This document shows positions 1-9,392 of a DNA stretch of 64,000 nt, piece by piece; within the stretch, counting starts at the first letter, position 1; each line of letters begins with the position of its first letter. A model generated the notes under the pieces. The model was given only the letters and a program-made list of their open reading frames with translations. It did not search any database and was not told where the DNA came from. Both the position numbers and the translations under genes were made by a program. The stretch is taken from the NCBI RefSeq assembly GCF_051622035.1, contig NC_135355.1, forward strand, positions 36,375,986 to 36,439,985. The letters are read 5' to 3'. The DNA comes from Arctopsyche grandis. Taxonomy: Eukaryota > Arthropoda > Insecta > Trichoptera > Hydropsychidae.

Positions 1-809
1 AGATGACTATTTATTTAAGCTGAGTTTCGTTATTTTATCTATCCTCAAGTATTAGTAGTAAAAACCGTTATCGATCACTGTCAAGCTCCGTCCGAAGGGT
101 CGAATTGTTATATATCACCGTTAGTATAAACAATTCTATAGAATTTCAACGAGACCGCTCCAATGAATAGACGGTCCGATGTATATACCGCACGATACCG
201 CGTATTTGACGCCGTATACGCGTTTTTTTGTATGTTTAAAACTATCTAAAAAAAAATATCCCGCGTATAGCATACGGCATCCCTCGCTGTGTGATCGCGC
301 CTTAACATTCGTATACAGAGTGGGGTGGAAATGATTAGACAATTAGCATCTTGTAAATGAACTTCTTGATATTAAAAATTGAATATTCATCAGCTAAATA
401 AAACAAAACTACATATGTACTATAGCATTATGCTATGAAGTAAAGTTTTTGTTATAATGTCTCTTTACTTTTCAATTTAAGCGTCCTTTTTGAAGATAAA
501 CGTTTCCGCCTCACCCTGTGTATTGAAATTCATAGTGAGTGCTCCTTTATTTAATTTGTTTTGTCGTTGAACCTTCGGGTCAGCTGTGTGTGTACACCAT
601 GCAAGTGCGTCCGTACCGTAATCCAATAAGACGGACATGCATCATTAAAGGTCTATGACATGAGAAGCGTTATTGTTACAATAGGGACCCTATTCGGGAC
701 CCATGGTTTCAATTTCGTCTCACCCGCAGACACACTGCCAATGATGATTGACCGCCAGGTTGACCAGTAGGAAAACAAGTCAAAAAACAATATGTACATA
801 TATTTATAA
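1..809. other. Unassigned AT-rich flank
   Basis: No coding exon or RNA gene is supported here. Around 200-280 there is an imperfect inverted repeat built on GCGTAT/ATACGC and CCGTATAC-type words, which suggests a decayed DNA-transposon end, but no boundaries or target duplication could be fixed. The rest reads as unique AT-rich sequence. Confidence 0.5.
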
Positions 810-1170
810 CCAGCAGAATAGACTAATGGTTAGCATATAATGCTTTGAACAGAGTGGCCACGGGTTCAAATCCCACTGGTTTCTGCTGGCCAGACATTGG
901 ATTTGTAACTCCAGGTCGATCATTTCCTATCAGAGTTTGATTGAAACGGTTCCAACAAATTGGCAACCTTACCCATTTTCTCACAAATCTCGAGTTTTCA
1001 GCAATCTCGAATTTCGATGAATCTGTCTTTCGATGTCTCTGTGGGTGTTAATTGATATGTATTTACTTTTTATAATACTTGTATCAAATATACAATGTTT
1101 CTGGCCAGGAAGGCGCATTGGGGTTACCTGATACGCCTTCATGGTATAAATTAAAAAATAAAATAAAATA
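810..1170 (+). mobile_element. tRNA-derived SINE, full-length copy 1
   Basis: The head (about 810-889) is tRNA-like. It has an A box (TAGACTAATGG, 819-829), a B box (GGGTTCAAATCCC, about 862-874) and complementary ends CCAGCAGA/TCTGCTGG that would pair as an acceptor stem. A family-specific body follows, with the words GACTCCAGGT, GAAACGGTTCCAA and CTCTGTGGGTGTTAATTGAT. It ends in a conserved tail containing CTGGCCAGGAAGGCGCATTG, then an A-rich stretch. The tail recurs at 5060, 6260, 41830, 46520 and 62140. The order tRNA head, body, tail is that of a Pol III retroposon. A functional tRNA is unlikely because the anticodon arm is irregular and the body is always attached. Confidence 0.85.
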
Positions 1171-1213
1171 CAATGCGAACTCATACAAACATCCACAGTG
1201 ACATATATGGAGA

Positions 1214-1896
1214 GGGAGCGAAATGCAAGGCGATGCGGGGTATATCCTCAATATATCCAATATTTAATCGCCATAGTTCTTTATCAAGTCAAAATAAAAT
1301 AAAATTATATCGCGCGATCATATAACCATTATTAACCTATGCTTCACCTGTATGGAATAACGCCTCGAATACTAACCTTTCCAAGCTGCAAGTAATACAA
1401 AATAATTCCCTAAAAATAATTTATAATACAACCCATATATACTAACTTGAAAAAACTGCATGCCATATATAATATTCTGTTTGTTACAGACATTACTAAC
1501 AAACTAACCAGTAGATTCTATGACATAATCACTAATAACCATACTAACACACTTGTGAAGAGTCTCGGTGATTACAACAAAATGTCTATACCCTTCAGGT
1601 ATAACACACAGATTACCTAAACACAATCTGCTTTAGGTCATCGACTTTAGAGAGTCTTTAATTAATATTATGTATTAGATGTATTATGAGCATTTATAAG
1701 AAATGTAAATAGGTTTTTGAGCTATTTTTCCTATCATGCTGTACATTAACATTAGAATGATATAATACTATGATTACTAACCAAATTAAATTAAATTGTA
1801 AAATAGAAAATGATCAGTAGATCAGTAGCTATTAAAATAGATATAAGATGTATTGTGAACATAATTTCGTAATAATAAAAAGCATTTAAAAATCAA
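1214..1896 (+). mobile_element. 5'-truncated Jockey-like LINE, RT C-terminus and 3' UTR
   Basis: The insert is bounded by a perfect 13-bp target duplication, ACATATATGGAGA, at 1201-1213 and 1897-1909. Translation from about 1329 gives a stretch like LLTYASPVWNNASNTNLSKL, typical of the end of Jockey-superfamily reverse transcriptases. A frameshift near 1440 moves the reading to a frame ending PFRYNTQIT and a stop near 1620. The 3' UTR (about 1621-1896) ends in an AATAATAAAAAGCATTTAAA-type tail. That UTR recurs at 6795, 39986, 43640, 45463, 58518 and 58783, so this is a multicopy family. The copy is dead: it is 5' truncated and frameshifted. Confidence 0.85.
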
Positions 1897-1909
1897 ACAT
1901 ATATGGAGA

Positions 1910-3063
1910 AATTTTTGCAGCATTTTATGATCAAATAGGCGAAACTCGAGACGTTGAATAACTTGACATTAGATTAGCAAGAGAGATAGGAAAGAAGATA
2001 CCATTTTTATAGGAGCCGTTTCAATGAACGTATAAATTAAAGATTAAAATAAAATAAAATAAATTGAAACAGCATTTGTAACAGTAATTTTAAATTGCTT
2101 TTGTTAAATATTGAACCTGAGATATATTTTTATACATGTACATATTCAGTTGAGATACACAGCCTATTCGTTTCAAATACAATGTCATTATTTTTAACCG
2201 AAGTTGCGCAATTCAATTTTTTTACAGGTATACATGATTACATGTGCTAACCTCGGTGCAGAACACATTTAGCATACACACACTGGTGTATTTTACGATG
2301 TATGTAATTACATACAACGATACATTCTAAATTCTGATTCACTGCACAAATTCCGTTACTTGCCATACGTGTCTGTATGAGAATAAATTATGAAAAAGAA
2401 ACATTATTTAAAAACTAGTGTGAGTGATATCTTTCAATGATTCATTTCTGAATCACCGTACCTACAAATCAATGTTTAATTCAATGTTCAAGCTAAGATG
2501 CATGATTATTTTAATTCGTTTCTATAAAACACTTTTTTTTATATATAGCAGGGGCTTTTATCTTGTGGTTCACGGTCCCTCGGCCTTGTGAACTTGGATG
2601 GGAAAAATACACATACAATCATTGAAATCAAATGCCAGCGGTATGAACGAATAGTTTGATCTGGTATTTTCATATGGCAAAATTGAAACTTGGCTAACTT
2701 GAAACAAAACAAAGTGCACAGGAGCACCACAAAGAGCACACAGTTCTTAGTAATATTATAGGAGTTCTAATTTTTTACTTCAAAATCAAAGTTGTCAATC
2801 CACAGACCAATGACGTTAGTATTTTCTATAGTACTGTATTTTCGCATGAAGATTTTTTGTTATTAAGTCTAAGGTAATTTACATTTACATATATCTATAA
2901 AGTTTAATCTTGCAGTATATTTTTCCTATTCTAAATTTAGTTTTGTATGAATATTTGTAAGCAAAAAATATTATGTTAGTATGGAATAAAATTGTACTTA
3001 ATTCAATTACTTATAAATTCTTACCTAATAAAATGATATTAACGTATATAAAGTTGCTTTTAC
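1910..3063. other. Intergenic AT-rich sequence with one repeat fragment
   Basis: The segment about 1930-2015 (GAAACTCGAGACG through GGAAAGAAGATACC) is repeated at about 41645-41715, so it belongs to a dispersed element. No coding potential, RNA gene or clear boundary is visible in the rest. Confidence 0.5.
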
Positions 3064-3596
3064 AGGTTATTCATTCCAAATTGACCCTTTTTCATTTAAA
3101 ATTGACCCTTTTTCATTTAAAATTTACCCCTTTTCAATGTCAATTTGAAATGAAAAAGGTTGACATTGAAAAATTATTATTTTGAATAAAAATATCAATA
3201 ATTTTATTTTACTACCGCCATCTATGTTTAAAACTAATAAGCAAACGGTGGATAAACGTCAACGACTATCTCGCCGGGCAGATTTAAAACGCGTCTTACA
3301 CGATATTTTTGCACCATCGTAATGACGGAGGATCTATTTACTTATATTGATGACCAAAATGAGCAATATGGCAAAGTATGAAAACGATCGGAAACTTTTT
3401 CCTGAATTTTAATCGTAAGTGAAACGTAAACGTAAAAAAAAGAGTCAATTTAAAATGAAAAAGGTTGATATTGAAAAATAATCAATTTGAAATGAAAAAC
3501 GGTCAATTTGGAATGAAAAACCTATATTATATTTTTAAATTAATTGCACACATAGGTTTTTCATTTCAAATTAGACCTTTTTCATTTTAGAAGAGT
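3064..3596. repeat. Fold-back repeat of TTTCATTT-AAATTGACC words
   Basis: Near 3070-3160 the words AAATTGACCCTTTTTCATTT occur in tandem. Near 3450-3595 the same words occur in the opposite sense (CAATTTGAAATGAAAAA and ATAGGTTTTTCATTTCAAAT). The two arms flank a less repetitive centre (3200-3440) that includes a motif GATGACCAAAATGAGCAA shared with 46211 onward. It looks like a fold-back or MITE-like element. No target duplication is evident. Confidence 0.6.
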
Positions 3597-4540
3597 AGTC
3601 GTAAAGCGTACTTTAAATTTTGATTGCAATTCAAATTTTTCTCAATTTTAATTTTCAGCTTAATATATTTTATTTAATAAAAAATTATATTTAGTAAATT
3701 TACATTGATAACTGTATTATTATATAAAATAAATTTAAATATGTGTATAATATGCATAGATATGTAACTCAAAAAGAAAACATAAATTAGTTTAATTTGT
3801 TTTAAAGGACAGAAAGAGTTTTTAGGAATAATTGACATCATTTAAATAGTTACAGTAATAAATATAAACCCATTTAGTATATCTACTGAATATTTGTTGG
3901 TGTACCTTGTTATACAGCAAGAAACGAGATAAAAATACTTGGCCGTTCATTTATCATTTTTCTATATATATATATATGTATATAAAAATATATATCTTAT
4001 CGCAAATAAAGACCACGCGTATCGTACCAGTATACAAGATATGATAAAAAAAAAAGCTAAACATAAAAGGTTAGGTACATATGTAAGTAACAGGGCTTTA
4101 TCTCACCTGCGTATAGCAGAACCACTAAAAAAACTTTAAAGGTCAACAAATCAGACCTAGTCTTCGATGTCATCGTAGAGAAGTGCATGTTTTTTTGCTT
4201 TGTTTTAGAACATAGATGCAAAACAAAACAAAATGAAAAGGTGCCCAGTGATACAGGAGTGGGATCAGTTGACTTTCGAAAGCAAACTGGATATGGAAGA
4301 GTTGTGTGTGTGTGTGAGACGTCGCGACCACTTCACCGATGAGTGAGAACTGAGAAGTGAGCTGATGCAGAAATCTGGTTTCCCTTCCTCGGCCAACTCT
4401 ACCGGTTTCCGTCCACTCGATCGCACCCAAAACTCCACTGTCGCCTGCCTTTAAATACCACCGTCAATTTAATGTTCTTCGATCTCGTTGTCGAACACCC
4501 AGTGGCTCTCAATATTTTTAATTTTCGATTCGAAAATACG
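3597..4540. other. Unassigned AT-rich sequence
   Basis: It contains short TATA/TG microsatellite tracts (about 3963-3995 and 4303-4317). No exon, RNA or mobile-element boundary is supported. Confidence 0.5.
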
Positions 4541-4812
4541 GTAAACGGACTACTAGTCATATGTGAACCAGTCACAGGACAACTGGTCGCTCTAGATTGG
4601 TCACACGTGATCACCCGTCACACTAAAACTGGTCACACCCTAAAACTGGTCACGAGTAAACTGGTCACACCCGAAAATTAGTCACGAAAAAACTGGCCAC
4701 AGTGACCAGTTTTCTCGTGACCAGTTTTAGTGTGACGGGTGATCACGTGTGACCGATCTAGGGCGACCGGTTGTCCTGTGACCGGTTCACATTTGACTAG
4801 TAATCACCGAAC
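4541..4812. mobile_element. Fold-back element with ACTGGTCAC repeats
   Basis: Two arms of roughly 100 bp (about 4541-4640 and 4705-4812) are near-perfect reverse complements. They share CACACGTGATCACC, CACAGGACAAC and ACTAGTCA words in mirrored order. Between and inside the arms the 9-mer ACTGGTCAC recurs several times in both orientations. A single strand could fold into one long hairpin. There is no coding potential. The class is unknown. Confidence 0.75.
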
Positions 4813-5059
4813 CGAAAATACATATATATCTCGATTCAGTTTCGTCTCTAAAGTATTATAGTAGGTGCGTGATGATAACCCAGACGCACGGAAGCGATCT
4901 CGCTCTGTACGTTCACCTTCAACTATGCATATTCAGAATTTACATATTTACAGGTATAGCGAAATACATAAATTCTGTTATTTTTTGCCATAAAAACCAG
5001 TGGCGTAACTACCGTATTTTTGAAGAAAAAAAACTTAATCATTTTACATCAATTTCTAT

Positions 5060-5490
5060 TAATATTTTATTTTATTTTTACATATATACCAGGAAAATCC
5101 CAATGCGTCTTCCTGGCCAATTACAATTACAAATGCAGCATTTTTATTACAAGTCGTTGAATTACGAGACACTGAAAAACTCGCAAATTAACGAGACATC
5201 TATGAATTGTACATAAATTTTATTGTACATCAATCATATTTCAAATAGTGGTGACATAGTAGGTAGGAGAGGATTTTTAGCCAATTATTTTCCGGGAACC
5301 GTTTCAACAATGAAATCAGAGAAAATTGGCAAACTCTGATAGGAAACGATCAACCTGGAGTCACAAATCCAGGTCTCTGACCAACAGCATACTCTGAAAA
5401 TTTCATTTTCATTCGAGGCCCGGACCCAGGAATCGAACCCGGCGCCTCTCGACGCTAAGCAGAAGCTTAACGACCGAGCTATGCTGCTGG
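5060..5490 (-). mobile_element. tRNA-derived SINE, full-length copy 2 with a different tRNA head
   Basis: On the minus strand the element starts at 5490 with CCAGCAGCATAGCTCGGTCG (A box) and has a canonical B box, GGGTTCGATTCC, near 5430-5443. The body that follows (CCTGGATTTGTGACTCCAGG, CGTTTCCTATCAGAGTTTG, GAAACGGTTCC) and the CTGGCCAGGAAG-type tail (about 5085-5125) match the SINEs at 810 and 61850. The head differs from those copies, so one body family has been joined to different tRNA-like promoters. Confidence 0.8.
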
Positions 5491-5784
5491 ATAATGAATT
5501 CCAACTAAGCATAAAACAGAAATCAAAACGTACCTCAGAATATTTTTATCTCTCGATGGCGAATTTCATCTTATAAGCGCACTTATTAAAATTTATATTC
5601 CTGAAATATCATTCATTTAGGAAGATTTTATAATTTTTAGATATGGTCTGAAATTAGTAATACACAGGAGCGGCTTGTGATTGTAAAAACAGGTGGGGCA
5701 CGAGGAAACTAAAGACGCCTACCCCCCCCCCTAGATTTCGTATTTCGCTGAATTTTATAAAATACTACAAATTTATAAATTCGA

Positions 5785-6350
5785 CCATAAATGTCTCTGT
5801 GGATGTTAATTGACGTGTATTTACTGAATCTCGCTGAATTGTTTAAAAATGCTGTAATTTAAAAATTTGACCACAGATGTCTCTGTGGATATCAATTAAT
5901 ATGTATTTATGTACTTTGTATAGTACTGTAACGTAGAGATTAGGTGGGTGGCGATCGTGGACCGATGGCTTACGAGCGCTAATCACCTTATCTTTCGTTC
6001 GCGACAAAATGTCCTCGCCGAATGAATAAGCCGTATGTAACGGCCAATGGGATCGCCCCACTCATCGACCAATAGTTAACATGTGTATGTATGTATGTGT
6101 GTTGTGCCCAACGGGTATAAATATGGGGCGCTCTCGGTCTGGAAACCATTCCGACCTGGAGCGCCGACGAGAGCACACGAATAAACACCTTCTACAACCC
6201 TCCTGCGTCTTTCTCCGATTCTGGAAGCCCCCTCTTCACGTCCACGCAACAGTACTAATGATATTTATATCAAATGTAGAATGTTTCTGGTCAGGAAGGC
6301 ACATTGGGGTTACCTGTTAGGCATTTCTGGTGTAAATAAATTTAAAAAAA
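5785..6350 (+). mobile_element. SINE body/tail fragment split by a solo LTR
   Basis: Two partial copies of the SINE body (TGTCTCTGTGGATGTTAATTG near 5790 and TGTCTCTGTGGATATCAATT near 5878) precede the LTR. The SINE tail resumes after it at 6252 with ATCAAATGTAGAATGTTTCTGG and the AGGAAGGCACATTGGGG block. The tRNA head is missing. Confidence 0.7.
5927..6251 (+). mobile_element. Solo LTR nested in SINE tail, 4-bp TSD
   Basis: The 325-bp segment starts TGTAACG, ends GCAACA, and is flanked by GTAC on both sides (5923-5926 and 6252-6255). It contains a TATA-like box (GGGTATAAATATGG, about 6114-6127) and an AATAAA signal (about 6179) in the right order for an LTR (U3, R, U5). The interrupted SINE gives the pre-insertion site. 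No internal retrotransposon region is present, so it is a recombined solo LTR. A 4-bp duplication fits many Ty3-type elements, but the family is not certain. Confidence 0.8.
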
Positions 6351-7904
6351 TATATCAAAATGTTATTGGAATGAAATTCAGTGTGACCTCAATTTCTGTC
6401 GTCCAAGAAAGGACAGTTCTATTTTCTTTTTTGTAAATCCAAATAAAACGATGTTTGTAACCCAGAAAAGTCGAGTGAACTACAATAATTCTGAGTGTGT
6501 AGCTTCTTAGTGACTTCGGGAATTCAATTGTTGTAATTATAGACTAAATTTACACCTTCATCATTAGAAAATAAAATGCTGAAAAGGAGCTAAGATAATT
6601 GATGTTGTATAATATAAAGTGGTTACTGGATAGAACTGATACGTAATTTTGTATCAACGATCTAAGTGTATACATATGTACATGTACATAGCCTCGTCGC
6701 ATATTTATCATTAAGCAAAAACGAACCATGCCATAATGTAGAAACAGTTCTGTATTTTATATTTTGATTCAACACTGAAATATTTTGATTCAAAATATAA
6801 TTTCAAAATGCTTTTTATTATTACGAAATTATGTTCAAAATACATCTTATATCTATTTTAATAGCTACTGATCTACTGATCATTTTCTATTTTACAATTT
6901 AATTTAATTTGATTAGTAATCATAGTATTATATTATTCTAATGTTAATCTACAGCATAATAGGAAAAAGAGCTCAAAAACCTATTTACAATCCTAATAAG
7001 AATTTTAAATTTAGAACTGTAGAAATATTCACGAAAAATTGTGAAACACAGCCTTGAACATTTCAAGTTTGGTTTTTGTAATCGTATAGTTCTGCATAAG
7101 AAATAAACAACTATTATTATTATACTCATTATGTTGACATTGTTACAGCTTTAAAGATATGTCCATCTATAAAAAAAATCGTATCACTGGCCTGTGTGTA
7201 AACAAGTTATATAGCGGAACATCTCCATTTTGGAAAATGCATGTGAATCGGTAGTGAAAAAATAATTCAATATCTTATTTAGATTGACATATGCCTACTA
7301 CGGCTATCTGTAAACAAAACAAAGTATCCACACTTGTTTTGATTTATTCGTAGTTAATGAGAAATGTGACAATTAAAGGAAGTCAAGGGTGACGAAATTT
7401 AAACTGAAGATACATATGTACCATACATGTTTATCTCATTGACTCTGTGACATGGAAATATCCTCATAGATACAAGATATACTATTAATATGTACACACA
7501 ATGTATTTTTATGAAGACTGGACAAAGTGCATAAATTTAATTAATTAATACATAATCATTCAACTCGTACAAAAACAAAAACAAAGAAGACAATACTAGA
7601 TATCCAAATCGGACATTTTAATTTCCAAAAATAAACAGATTTCCAAACAATACATTGTTAAGTAATGCTTGTGAGGTGATAAGTAAATGGCTTTTCATAT
7701 CAAATGACAATTAGTATGTATAATTTGTTACATATGTACATATTTCAAAATTTTTGGTAAATACATATTAGCATATATGTATGTACATATATTCAGTACT
7801 ATAATAAGTATATTAAAATACGTTTTTAAAGCCAAATAATATACAAAAACATTCAAATATTGTACATATATTATAAAATCAGGTCAAATAAAGTGTGTTA
7901 TTAA
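6351..7904. other. AT-rich intergenic sequence
   Basis: Apart from the LINE 3' fragment at 6795-6997, only simple AT-rich sequence and TACATATGTA-type motifs are visible. No exon is supported. Confidence 0.5.
6795..6997 (-). mobile_element. LINE 3' UTR fragment
   Basis: The reverse complement matches the 3' UTR of the Jockey-like family at 1214-1896. It has the AATAATAAAAAGCATTT tail, the ACTGATC/GATCAGT-containing block and the CTCTTTTTCCTATTATGCTG-like block. It is heavily 5' truncated and carries no coding sequence. Confidence 0.75.
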
Positions 7905-8387
7905 GAGGGCTGTACACTCGAAACCTTAATTTTATTGCCGTTCCTTTCTTCGATATATATTGAGTGAATGCGACAATATATATCAATATATATATATTGA
8001 GTGAATGCGACAGTTGCGCTTCGACCAGATAATACGTATTTCAAATCGACAAAATCGAGGTTTCGTATTCTTCTATTTTCTCCTCTAAAACTGGACCAAT
8101 TTAAAAAAAAATTTCATCATCGGTATGAGAAAGATATTTTCTATGCAAATGGACTCTGGACTAAGCACGCTGGACTCTTTACGTGGGTGTAAAAAAGAGG
8201 CGATTTTATAGATGTTTGGCGGCTCCTAGTTCCTATAAAAAATAACTAATCAAAAAAAATAAAACCACAGATGCATGTCAATGGTGGATATCCATAGCAT
8301 ATTAAAAAATAATTTCTCTAGTGCCATAATTGAGGAAGGGAGAAGTGTAATACGTTTGTATGGACAGGGCGCTGGTGTCCAGCCCTC
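7905..8387 (+). mobile_element. TTAA-flanked MITE, copy 1
   Basis: The 483-bp element is bounded by TTAA on each side (7901-7904 and 8388-8391) with short terminal inverted repeats GAGGGCTG/CAGCCCTC. The interior shares GAATGCGACAGTTGCGCTTC and GGCGCTGGTGTCCAGCCC with copies at 14953, 52871 and 57075. The TTAA target is typical of piggyBac and Sola3-like transposons. There is no transposase, so it is non-autonomous. Confidence 0.85.
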
Positions 8388-8535
8388 TTAAGCAATGCAA
8401 TTATCATTATAAATTTCCAGGATTAGAACAAATCCATTGATATGCAATAATTTTAGCTTAAAATTTAGTGTAGCAGATTAAATCTCAAACAAAAATATAA
8501 ATAATTACATATTGAATTAATATATATGTTTAAGT

Positions 8536-9085
8536 CGAAGTGTATTTTCAGTTGCAATATATTCCAACTGACGTTTTAGGTCACTCATATTCGAATACGA
8601 TTCAACTAGTAAATTATATCTCTACAAGCGCAAATACACTTTCAACAATGTGCGCCAGTTGTAATATAACAGTTCAGTTTTGACGGCTCTGATGTTTTTA
8701 CGAATGCTTCAGAATTCAATAGTGCGTTTATATTTGCTAGGTGTTACGGATAAAGGTAATGCATACAGTATTACGATAATTCTAAGCATTTGATCGAAAC
8801 AAAAATATGACTATCCAACTCAATTTACTAGTCGAGTGACGTTTTTACAAAAACCTAACCTCTTCATCTAACTTATAGTTGAAGTATATTTTCAGTTGTA
8901 ATATATTTTGTGCAGTCGGAATATAATTCTCCATATGAATTAGCTTACGTAGATTAGACTGAATATATTCCAACAAGTCAAAATATATTACAACTGAAAA
9001 TACACTTCAACTATAATGCTATTTGGTACAAGGTTAGATGGAATGTATTCCATCCAGTCAAAATATATTACAACTGGAAGATATA
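8536..9085. repeat. Inverted repeats of a CAGTTGTAATATATT motif
   Basis: The motif GAAGTGTATTTTCAGTTGCA appears in the plus sense near 8537 and, slightly diverged, near 8881. It appears in the reverse sense near 8976-9025 and 9058-9082 (ATATTACAACTGAAAATACA-type). The layout is fold-back. No target duplication or ORF was found, and the element boundaries are uncertain. Confidence 0.6.
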
Positions 9086-9313
9086 CATATAATTTAAATG
9101 GATAAATGAAATTTTAGAAACTATTGTTCTTCTATGTTGTTAAGTTGATCGTTTAGCTATGAAATACTAAATTAGATTTAGCTTCAATATAATCCAATCG
9201 ATTTATTGATTTCTGAAGACTTTATTGGGAATCAGACGAAATCTTTAGAATATGTAATACAATTACATTTCATGCCATTTTTTGTCTACCATTCCATTTG
9301 CTTCATCGATTGA

Positions 9314-9327
9314 GTTTCCATGACTAC
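9314..9327 (+). promoter_or_regulatory. Candidate RFX X-box upstream of IFT172
   Basis: GTTTCCATGACTAC resembles the ciliary X-box consensus (RYYNYY, AT spacer, RRNRAC). Both half sites are present with one deviation in the right half. It lies 66 bp upstream of the IFT172 ATG, within the range where X-boxes drive intraflagellar transport genes in worms and flies. It is assigned by motif and position only. Confidence 0.5.
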
Positions 9328-9356
9328 AAAACTCACAACATATCAGTTATCAACAG

Positions 9357-9366
9357 CTATCGATAG
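9357..9366. promoter_or_regulatory. DRE-like palindrome CTATCGATAG
   Basis: It contains TATCGATA, the core promoter element bound by DREF in Drosophila, 28 bp upstream of the IFT172 start codon. An insect core-promoter role is plausible but rests on the motif alone. Confidence 0.4.
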
Positions 9367-9392
9367 ACTAAACACTGTTTATTGAAGTCATA

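Noticed and set aside
810..889. tRNA gene
   Set aside because: A and B boxes are present but the sequence is the head of a SINE with conserved body and tail. No regular anticodon arm is seen.
5415..5490. tRNA gene on the minus strand
   Set aside because: It has a good B box but is joined to the same SINE body, and its arms do not form a clean cloverleaf.
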